NCBI RefSeq assembly: GCF_021026095.1
Contig: NZ_JAJNCU010000004.1
Span: 55,888-119,887 of the forward strand
DNA: 64,000 nt
Origin: Salinicoccus halitifaciens
GTDB taxonomy: Bacteria; Bacillota; Bacilli; Staphylococcales; Salinicoccaceae
Direction: 5' to 3'
This document shows, one piece after another, positions 49,370-56,098 of the stretch (the first letter of the stretch is position 1; each line of letters opens with the position of its first letter). The position numbers and the translations under genes are program-made. A model generated the notes under the pieces. It did no database searches and was not told the origin of the DNA. It saw nothing but the letters and a program-made list of their open reading frames with translations.

Positions 49370-50116
49370 TCATTTCACTTCGAGAGTCACAGTGCCGACA
49401 TTTTCAAATTCCGCTTCATAATACCCTTTTTCAAGTTCCACCGGCAGATTGAAAGTCCCGGAGGAGATGACTTTGCCCGCTTCAACGATTTTACCGTGGG
49501 CGTGAAGTTTTTCCACCAGCCATTTGACCGCTTTGGCGGGATGCCCCATCACTTCACTTGAGCGGCCCTCTTTGATCACTTCACCGTCGAGCGTCAATGT
49601 ACCTTTGATATCATCAAGTTTTTCATAAGTGCTGAAGTCGCTTTGCCCGAACGTCATACCGCCCGCAACTGCACTGTCAGCGACAATTTCATATTTTGAA
49701 GCGTTCGGAAACCAGTCTTCGTAACGGCCGTCGGGAATTTCCAGGCCGGGTGCGATCAGGCATTTCCTGATGATGTCTTCAGCAGAATCTTCCACAGACA
49801 AATCTTCCTGGACCAGGAATGCAATTTCCATCTCAAGCCTCGGTGCGTTGTAGTCCGAGTACCTTGCATTATTGACCAGGTTCTTGTTGGTCAGGGCCCC
49901 GTACAGCGGTTCGTCATGGTTGAACATCTTCTGTGTCTCTTCACTCGTCAGACTGATTTTATAGCCCCTTAAAGATTCATCGTTATCATTGATTTTCATC
50001 TCAAGGACCCGGTCCTGAATCTGATAAGCCTCTTCCAGTGACTCCACCCCGATACTTCCAAGCGCGAGCGGCACCTTCCTTACATAAGCTTCATATAGTT
50101 CATCAGCTGCTGACAT
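49370..50116 (-). CDS. 2-keto-4-pentenoate hydratase-like protein
   Basis: A 248-residue protein of the fumarylacetoacetase-fold hydratase/decarboxylase family (MhpD, BphH, DmpE). Metal-site residues are in LEMEIAFLV (ExE) and later GLEIPDGRY; GRSSEVMGHPAKAVKWL and the C-terminal strand GYYEAEFENVGTVTLEV complete the core. These enzymes hydrate 2-hydroxypenta-2,4-dienoate made in meta-cleavage of aromatics. It stands alone, with no ring-cleavage partner next to it, so the in vivo substrate is unclear. ATG 50116 has GAGGAGG upstream. Confidence 0.85.
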   Translation of the reverse strand: MSAADELYEAYVRKVPLALGSIGVESLEEAYQIQDRVLEMKINDNDESLRGYKISLTSEETQKMFNHDEPLYGALTNKNLVNNARYSDYNAPRLEMEIAFLVQEDLSVEDSAEDIIRKCLIAPGLEIPDGRYEDWFPNASKYEIVADSAVAGGMTFGQSDFSTYEKLDDIKGTLTLDGEVIKEGRSSEVMGHPAKAVKWLVEKLHAHGKIVEAGKVISSGTFNLPVELEKGYYEAEFENVGTVTLEVK

Positions 50117-50195
50117 GAATATCCTCCTCATTTCTGATTATCTCCATGATAACATTTTACCCTTTGAAAATCAGTGGACTGATCGCTTCCAATAA

Positions 50196-50220
50196 AAAAC
50201 GGACTGTTCCCACACAGTCC
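50196..50220 (-). terminator. Intrinsic terminator after the metalloprotease gene
   Basis: GGACTGT-GTGGGA-ACAGTCC hairpin on the minus strand followed by GTTTTTTATT, 16 bases past the stop codon. Confidence 0.8.
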
Positions 50221-50236
50221 GGAATCTGTTTAGTGT

Positions 50237-51676
50237 CTATCTCCTGACAATCCTTATGAGCACTGCGGAAATCACTGCCAGGATGACCAGAACGGCGATT
50301 GCCATGAACATGAACTGGTTGTCGTTGAAAATGGAGCCGCCAACTTCTGCGCTCTCCTCTTCAGTCTCCACCTCTTCAGTTTCACCTGTATCTGCCTCTT
50401 CCTGTTCAGTCACGGCTTCATCTTCTGAAGTTTCCGTGCCTTCCTGTGCTGTATCCGCCTCCTCTGAAGTTTCCGTGCCTTCATTTTCAGCGGTGTCTCC
50501 TTCAGTACTTTCAATATCTTCCTCCGGCCGCTCGCCTTCAGGCATGTTATTCAGTTCGATTGCGGACAAGAGATTTTCTCTCGCCTCATCAACCTCAGAC
50601 TGATCCTCCACATTGCCTGCTTTGCTTTCTTCGAGCACTGCGTTTGCTTCAACAAGCGCTTCATTCAGCTCTTCCGTCCGCTCGGCTTCGGGTATATCCA
50701 TCGCCTGTGCGACCGCTTCCTCAAGTTTGGTGTCGTCGACCTCGGACACATCTCCAGCGCCGTTTTCGTCCGGCTCCGCCGAAGTCGTAGCATAACGGAA
50801 GAATGATGTAAATAAGGCATTGCCGCCTGAATCCAGCGGTTCAACATAAAATTCGTAATTGGTGCTTGTCTCCAGATCTTCGGCCTTATATTCACCTTCG
50901 GATACATTGGCCACCTGTTCACCATTCTGGTAGACATTATAGGAATCTGCACCCTCATACTCATCCCATTCGATGGTCATCGTATTGCCTGTGATTTCAC
51001 CGAATGAAACAATCCTGTAGTTCAGGGTTTCCATATAGGCATATGTCTGCGGTGCCCTGGACTGCAGCTTGCTCTGCTCTTCGCCGCCAAGATAATACAT
51101 TGCAAATGCCTCCGCAAAATATTCACTCGGTACATCAAAGTACTCGGAAACTGCGTGGTCACCGAATAACGCATCTTTTTCAGCCGAAGCAATTTCCCGG
51201 AATTCCGAGGAATCACTGAATGTGAATCCTGCTGTATAGCTGTCGACGGCATGGGCATATTCGTGCAGCTCAAGGTTGATTGTGGAGTGCCCGTTGCCCG
51301 GGTCGCTGTAGCCTATTCTTGCAGCCGTGGTGAAGCCGCCGGCCCCCGGCACATCATCCCAGGTGTTGCCGCTGTTTTCCCAGCCCCTCGGCACCGTGCC
51401 CGAAAGATGCTGGAATTCCGGCAATTCGGTCAGGGGTACGTCCATCAGGATGATGGTCACACCTGACTGATTCGTTTCATATAAAATCCTTGAATCCACA
51501 TTATCGAGCCTGTCTATCATCTGCTCTGCTTCAGCATTATTTGAACTATCCGTTGTCCGTACTTCAACCATCTCGAGCAGGTTTGAATCCTGTGCCGAGA
51601 TCTGTTGATTCCAAGCTATCATCAAGAAGCCGATCATCATCAGCCCAACCATGACTTTACTTACTGGCTTGTACAT
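50237..51676 (-). CDS. Surface ATLF/PPEP-like zinc metalloprotease with FN3 and FIVAR-like stalk
   Basis: A 479-residue exported protein. Signal peptide with core VGLMMIGFLMIAW and likely cleavage after SAQ (~residue 30). The catalytic domain (~50-215) has zinc motif LELHEYAHAVD (HExxH) and downstream PSEYFAEAFAMYYL with the third-ligand Glu, the pattern of anthrax lethal factor C-domain and Pro-Pro endopeptidases. Then an FN3-like module (~220-285), a FIVAR-like helical module (~310-370, DIPEAERTEELNEALVEA), an acidic Thr/Glu repeat region (~385-445) and a C-terminal helix with RIVRR tail as membrane anchor. No LPXTG motif. GAGAGGAGG is the ribosome site. Confidence 0.8.
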   Translation of the reverse strand: MYKPVSKVMVGLMMIGFLMIAWNQQISAQDSNLLEMVEVRTTDSSNNAEAEQMIDRLDNVDSRILYETNQSGVTIILMDVPLTELPEFQHLSGTVPRGWENSGNTWDDVPGAGGFTTAARIGYSDPGNGHSTINLELHEYAHAVDSYTAGFTFSDSSEFREIASAEKDALFGDHAVSEYFDVPSEYFAEAFAMYYLGGEEQSKLQSRAPQTYAYMETLNYRIVSFGEITGNTMTIEWDEYEGADSYNVYQNGEQVANVSEGEYKAEDLETSTNYEFYVEPLDSGGNALFTSFFRYATTSAEPDENGAGDVSEVDDTKLEEAVAQAMDIPEAERTEELNEALVEANAVLEESKAGNVEDQSEVDEARENLLSAIELNNMPEGERPEEDIESTEGDTAENEGTETSEEADTAQEGTETSEDEAVTEQEEADTGETEEVETEEESAEVGGSIFNDNQFMFMAIAVLVILAVISAVLIRIVRR

Positions 51677-51903
51677 CGAACAACCTCCTCTCAAGTTTTT
51701 CATACATTGAAATATTAATCACTGATTATAGAGCATAAGTGGAACACTTTCAAAGAATTCCCCATATCACCAATTACATGTTAAATTCCTTATTCCCTCT
51801 GCCGGCGCCACATAACCTAAAAACTTACATTTACATGGTGTACATCTACCCTCATCAAGCGCCTCAAAAATCACCACCCGTAAAATTACCGGCCTGTGAT
51901 ACT

Positions 51904-51942
51904 TAAAAACCCCGGGAACGAAAGCATCCCCGAGGCCTTTTT
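51904..51942 (-). terminator. Intrinsic terminator after the DsbA-like gene
   Basis: On the minus strand CCTCGGGGA / TTCCCGGGG stem (two G-U pairs) with an eight-base loop, followed by TTTTTA. The stretch 51677-51903 between it and the protease gene holds no recognisable gene, only the upstream region of the protease. Confidence 0.55.
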
Positions 51943-51971
51943 GGCTGCCTGAAATGAAAGCTGACAGCCAC

Positions 51972-52481
51972 CTATAAGCTTTCCAGTTTTTTATTGAATG
52001 CTTCGGCAATCTCGGCATGCTCACCTTTGACCGGGAAATCGAATTTCTCCCCGTCGATGAACACCGTCGGCACGACCCTCACATTACGTTCGGCCGCTTC
52101 ATCCAGGATTTCTTTCGAGCGCGCACCATGCCCTTCCTGTTCATGAAGGCCGAGCGCTTCAAGCTTCATCAGCGTTTCTTCGAAGCTTCCAATCCATTCA
52201 GGGCGCGTTTCCAGCAGGTGTTTCATATCTTTGTATGCCTGCTCCGGCTCATCCACGTTCAAGTGCGTGCCTGCGACCGCCCCTTTAAACAAGGCGCCGT
52301 GCGTACGGTCCACATGCTTGATGATGTGCTTCACTTTCCCTGATTCGATGTAAGGTGCAAAAATTTCATCGATGACCTCGATGTAGGTCGAGCAGAACGG
52401 GCAGCCCATATTGATGTAAGATTCTATTGCCGTTTCCGCTTCACTTGATCCCAGCACCAGATGCTTCACTTCATTTGTCAT
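51972..52481 (-). CDS. DsbA-family thioredoxin-fold protein
   Basis: A 169-residue thioredoxin-fold protein with CxxC motif GCPFCSTYI (Cys near residues 27 and 30) and the cis-Pro loop VVPTVFIDGEKF near residue 135, with a helical insertion between, as in DsbA/YjbH/FrnE-like proteins. No signal peptide or lipobox is present, so it is cytoplasmic: a thiol oxidoreductase or an adaptor rather than an extracellular disulphide catalyst. ATG 52481 has GAGGAGG upstream. Divergent from the aminotransferase gene. Confidence 0.85.
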   Translation of the reverse strand: MTNEVKHLVLGSSEAETAIESYINMGCPFCSTYIEVIDEIFAPYIESGKVKHIIKHVDRTHGALFKGAVAGTHLNVDEPEQAYKDMKHLLETRPEWIGSFEETLMKLEALGLHEQEGHGARSKEILDEAAERNVRVVPTVFIDGEKFDFPVKGEHAEIAEAFNKKLESL

Positions 52482-52637
52482 ATTCAATTCCTCCTCGTCA
52501 CTTCAAATTCTACCCATTAACAAGGAATTATTGAAGTGAAATGCCTGCACAGTGTTTATATGCCCCGCTTACATTATCCATGGAGTAGTGATAATCTGGA
52601 AATAAACATCATTAAATACTTGAAAGAGGTGTGTACA

Positions 52638-53858
52638 ATGTCTGCCAAGGATAATCTTTTTGAAAAGCTTGGTGCGGAGCTTGCCCCCGGACAGGAAAAG
52701 CGGCTGGATTTCGATGATTTGGAGCTTAAGGGAGAAATCCTGCCAGGCGAACCCGTCGACTTTTCCCACGGGGATGTGGATGCTTTTGAGCCGGTTCCAG
52801 GCGCCCTTGAGAGCTTCAGCCATGGATTCAGTGAAGTCGGGGCAACCCAGGCCTATACGGTCTACCGCGGGCGGGAAGATATACTTGAAGACGTCGCTGC
52901 AAAGCTGTCGGATTTCGCTTCAACTTCAATCGATCCTGAAACCGAGCTGATCATCACCCCCGGCACCCAGGGCGCATTGTTCCTTGCTGCAGGTGCAACG
53001 ATTTCTGCCGGGGACAAAGTCGCAATTGTCGAGCCGGATTATTATGCCAACAGGAAGCTCGTCCATTTTTTCCAAGGCGAATTGTATCCGGTCGGCCTGG
53101 ACTACCTCAACCACACAGGAGGTGCAGGCATCAACCTGCATGAATTGGAAGCGGGATTTAAGGAAGGCGTATCTACTTTCATTTTCTCAAATCCCAACAA
53201 TCCGAGCGGCGTCGTCTACTCTGAAGACGAAATCATTGAGATTGGAAAGCTCGTTAAAGAGTATGACGTGAAGGTCATCGTCGATGAGCTGTACTCCAGA
53301 CAAGTTTTTGACGAGAGGCCATTCACCCATCTTTCGAGCCTCGATGCAGTACCTGAAGAGAATATCATCACCATCATCGGCCCGTCGAAGACGGAATCGC
53401 TCAGCGGCTTCAGGCTCGGTGTGGCATACGGCTCAAAGGGGACGATCGACAGGATGGAGCAGCTGCAGGCAATCGTTTCACTGCGGGCGGCAGGCTACAA
53501 CCAGATTGTTTTAAAGAAGTGGTTCAATGAGCCTGAGAACTGGATGGCGGACCGTATCAGTGCACACCAGGATATCAGGGACACATTGCTTCAGATGTTC
53601 AGAAAAGCCGGTTTTGAAGTCAGAGCCCCTGAAGCGGGCAGCTACATCTTCCCCAGGATCAAAGACCTCTCAATTTCGTGCGATGACTTCGTCAAAGTCC
53701 TCAAAAAGCAGGCGAATGTCACCGTTACACCCGGCACACAGTTCGGCCCGCCTTTTACGGACTGCGTCAGATTGAACTTCTCACAGGATAAGGAAAAAGC
53801 CGTCGATGCAGTCGAGAGGCTGATCAAGGTCGCGTCGTACTATAAAAAGGGAAATTAA
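52638..53858 (+). CDS. Class I/II PLP aminotransferase, specificity unknown
   Basis: A 406-residue fold-type I aminotransferase. Blocks: ITPGTQGALFLAAGATI (PLP phosphate region), SNPNNPSGVVYSEDEI, IVDELYSRQVFDERPF (PLP Asp/Tyr), and the Schiff-base Lys in IIGPSKTESLSGFRLGV (about residue 255). The GPSKTESLSG version of the lysine loop is less common than the standard S-K-x-x-x-x-G-x-R form, and the first 50 residues are distinctive, so I cannot assign a substrate. ATG 52638 has AGAGGTG about ten bases upstream. Monocistronic. Confidence 0.85.
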   Translation: MSAKDNLFEKLGAELAPGQEKRLDFDDLELKGEILPGEPVDFSHGDVDAFEPVPGALESFSHGFSEVGATQAYTVYRGREDILEDVAAKLSDFASTSIDPETELIITPGTQGALFLAAGATISAGDKVAIVEPDYYANRKLVHFFQGELYPVGLDYLNHTGGAGINLHELEAGFKEGVSTFIFSNPNNPSGVVYSEDEIIEIGKLVKEYDVKVIVDELYSRQVFDERPFTHLSSLDAVPEENIITIIGPSKTESLSGFRLGVAYGSKGTIDRMEQLQAIVSLRAAGYNQIVLKKWFNEPENWMADRISAHQDIRDTLLQMFRKAGFEVRAPEAGSYIFPRIKDLSISCDDFVKVLKKQANVTVTPGTQFGPPFTDCVRLNFSQDKEKAVDAVERLIKVASYYKKGN

Positions 53859-53869
53859 GCCTATAACCA

Positions 53870-53904
53870 ATGAAACCGGCAGGATCTCATCCTGCCGGTT
53901 TCAT
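53870..53904. terminator. Bidirectional intrinsic terminator
   Basis: ATGAAACCGGCAGGA-TCTCA-TCCTGCCGGTTTCAT perfect 15-base stem between convergent genes. Confidence 0.88.
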
Positions 53905-53916
53905 GATTTTTATGCT

Positions 53917-54714
53917 TTACAGGAATTTATACATATCCCTTCTCCTGCTCTTGAATATCGGTACATCTTCCCTGACTTCTGCGATATATTCCAGATCGAT
54001 ATCCGCTTCCACAACTTCTTCTGCATCTGCTGCACCCTGCGCAAGCACTTCCCCGAACGGGTTGACGATGATGCTGTTGCCTGCGAATGTCGTCCCGTTC
54101 GGCTGTTTGCCGAATGTATTGGAGCCGACGATGTAGCATTGGTTCTCGATCGCCCTCGCCTTAAGGAGCGTCAGCCAGTGCTCCGTCCTTTCCGCCGGCC
54201 ATTCGGCGACCACGAAGATCACCTTCGCATCCTCGAGTGCAAGGTCCCTGAACAATTCAGGGAATCTCAGGTCATAGCAGATGACGAGCCCCGCCTTATC
54301 ACCCAGCAGGTCAAACGTCTCCACCGATGCATCACCGCCTGTCAGATATTCAGGTTCCTTCAGCATCGGCACCAGATGGATTTTGGAGTATTCATGGAGG
54401 AATTTCCCGCTGCTGTCGACGACGAAAGCCGTATTCAGCACATCATCCCCCGACTTGATGTTCGGAACGGATCCGGCGACGATGTTCACCCCATACTCCA
54501 CAGCCAGCTTTTCGATTTCATCCTTCACACCTTCAAGGTCGTGAAATGCATGATCCCGGATGTTGGAGAGGTCGTAGCCGCTTGACCACATTTCAGGCAG
54601 CACGACGATGCTGCCTTTTTCCGGTTCATGCTCTTTAAACATACGCTGCACTTTTTCCAGGTTTTTTTCATAGTTGCCTTCAACCACTTCAAATTGAAAA
54701 ATCACCGTTTTCAC
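53917..54714 (-). CDS. Nitrilase-superfamily carbon-nitrogen hydrolase (omega-amidase-like)
   Basis: A 265-residue C-N hydrolase with the Glu-Lys-Cys catalytic triad visible: VVLPEMWSSGYDL (Glu ~41), EYSKIHLVPM (Lys ~109) and VICYDLRFPE (Cys ~143). The YDLRFPE and NRTGTDG-type FGKQPNGTTFAGNS segments fit the Nit2/YafV omega-amidase group, which hydrolyses alpha-ketoglutaramate or alpha-ketosuccinamate and so repairs products of glutamine transamination. GTG 54714 is chosen with GGAGATGATAAT ahead of it. Divergent from the sigma-54 gene. Confidence 0.87.
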   Translation of the reverse strand: MKTVIFQFEVVEGNYEKNLEKVQRMFKEHEPEKGSIVVLPEMWSSGYDLSNIRDHAFHDLEGVKDEIEKLAVEYGVNIVAGSVPNIKSGDDVLNTAFVVDSSGKFLHEYSKIHLVPMLKEPEYLTGGDASVETFDLLGDKAGLVICYDLRFPELFRDLALEDAKVIFVVAEWPAERTEHWLTLLKARAIENQCYIVGSNTFGKQPNGTTFAGNSIIVNPFGEVLAQGAADAEEVVEADIDLEYIAEVREDVPIFKSRRRDMYKFL

Positions 54715-54863
54715 ATTATCATCTCCGTACATTTATTTGGCTCATCGATACCAGTATAACAAACGGCGCCTGCATACTGAAAACATCCCTCCTGACTGTA
54801 TTGACAACGCTTCCAAGAAGGGTTAGAATTATCTGAAAATAAAGGGCTGAGGAGGTGCCGCCG

Positions 54864-56045
54864 TTGATTTCTTTGAACATCAATACCGAAGCCAATATTT
54901 CATTGAATACATACATCATCAACTCGATCAATATCTTTAAATACACCCCCGCCGAACTGCATAAGTATGTGATGGATAAATGCCATGCCAATCCTCTCAT
55001 ATCCATCGAGGACCACCACCGCTTCCCCAACCATATATATAATGGTGACAATTTTCTTGAGGAAGTCACCACTTATTTCAACTGCACCCTCCCCGCCGGG
55101 GAACTGCAGGTCATGGATGCCATCATCGCCTCGCTCTCACCAAAAGGTTTCCTTGAGGCGGCACCGGAGGACATCGCTTCGATGACCGGCGTCCCCATCA
55201 GGCAGGTCCGGCATCTGATCGGACTGCTCCAGGCATATGAATCTAAAGGTGCAGGTTCTGCCGGAGCGGTCGACTTCATTGAATTTCAACTGAAGGCGGA
55301 GGGCTCGTATAACGAGCAGCTGTTTTCCGCCTTTAAAGACCATCTCCCCAAGGTTCATTCCGGTGACTTGAATTTTTTAAAGGCGCTGGGTATTGAGGAG
55401 GAAGTGTTCCTTGATTATATGGAAAACCACATTAAAACATGCCGGCTCTATCCCCTCGACGGGGAAGCATCCATGGAAATCGTGCCTGAAGGTTTCATCA
55501 GACAGGACGGAGACATCCTCACAATCAGCATCGACGATTATTTAATGGACAGCATCACCCATGAACCGATCTATCTGTCGGAAGGTGATACAGATTTCTC
55601 GGAGAAGCTGAAAACTTTCAGGGATGAGTATTTAGAACTTGTTTCCATGCTGAATGCGAGGAAAATCTGCATGCTGAAAATATTGAACATCATCTGCGAT
55701 GTCCAGAAGGAATATTTGATCGGGAGATGTGATTACTTAAAGCCGCTCGATCAGACAATGCTTGCTGAATCCGCCGATCTCAGCCCTGCGACGGTCAGCC
55801 GCCTGGTCTCGGGTAAATACATTTCCACACCGAGGGGGCTCCTCCCGATCCAGAGCCTGTTATCGAGGCGGTGTTACAAAGGATATTCCGTCAGTCATGT
55901 AAAACACATCATCCGGAATATCGAAAATTATCAGAAGCTTCCGGACAATAAAATCTCCATGATGCTGAATGAACTCGGCATCAAAATTTCAAGGCGCACC
56001 GTTAATAAGTATAAGAATCAGATGTTGGAAGAAGCTCAAAATTAA
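54864..56045 (+). CDS. rpoN: Divergent sigma-54 (RpoN-like) factor
   Basis: A 393-residue protein. Region I is recognisable as INIFKYTPAELHKYVMDKC followed by NPLI (consensus LLQLSxxEL...ENPLL) but has lost the usual Gln-rich run. A core-binding domain follows (~75-200). The HTH region LSPATVSRLVSGKYISTPRG (~305-325) and C-terminal RpoN box ISRRTVNKYKNQM (consensus ARRTVxKYRE) are clear. Typical RpoN is 430-480 residues, so it is short. TTG 54864 has GAGGAGG eight bases upstream. It would need an AAA+ enhancer-binding activator; none is in the window. Model staphylococci lack sigma-54. Confidence 0.82.
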   Translation: MISLNINTEANISLNTYIINSINIFKYTPAELHKYVMDKCHANPLISIEDHHRFPNHIYNGDNFLEEVTTYFNCTLPAGELQVMDAIIASLSPKGFLEAAPEDIASMTGVPIRQVRHLIGLLQAYESKGAGSAGAVDFIEFQLKAEGSYNEQLFSAFKDHLPKVHSGDLNFLKALGIEEEVFLDYMENHIKTCRLYPLDGEASMEIVPEGFIRQDGDILTISIDDYLMDSITHEPIYLSEGDTDFSEKLKTFRDEYLELVSMLNARKICMLKILNIICDVQKEYLIGRCDYLKPLDQTMLAESADLSPATVSRLVSGKYISTPRGLLPIQSLLSRRCYKGYSVSHVKHIIRNIENYQKLPDNKISMMLNELGIKISRRTVNKYKNQMLEEAQN

Positions 56046-56077
56046 CCCGGCCTCTTTAATTTATGAAAAAGGCCGGG
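56046..56077. terminator. Hairpin between convergent genes
   Basis: CCCGGCCT / AGGCCGGG eight-base stem with a 16-base A/T-rich loop two bases after the sigma-54 gene's stop. No T-run follows on the plus strand, so termination is uncertain. Confidence 0.4.
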
Positions 56078-56098
56078 GGCAAATTGAGCTATAACCTC

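Noticed and set aside
51767..52024. Minus-strand frame of 85 codons between the metalloprotease and the DsbA-like gene
   Set aside because: It overlaps the end of the DsbA-like gene and its terminator, lacks a ribosome site and has no family features.
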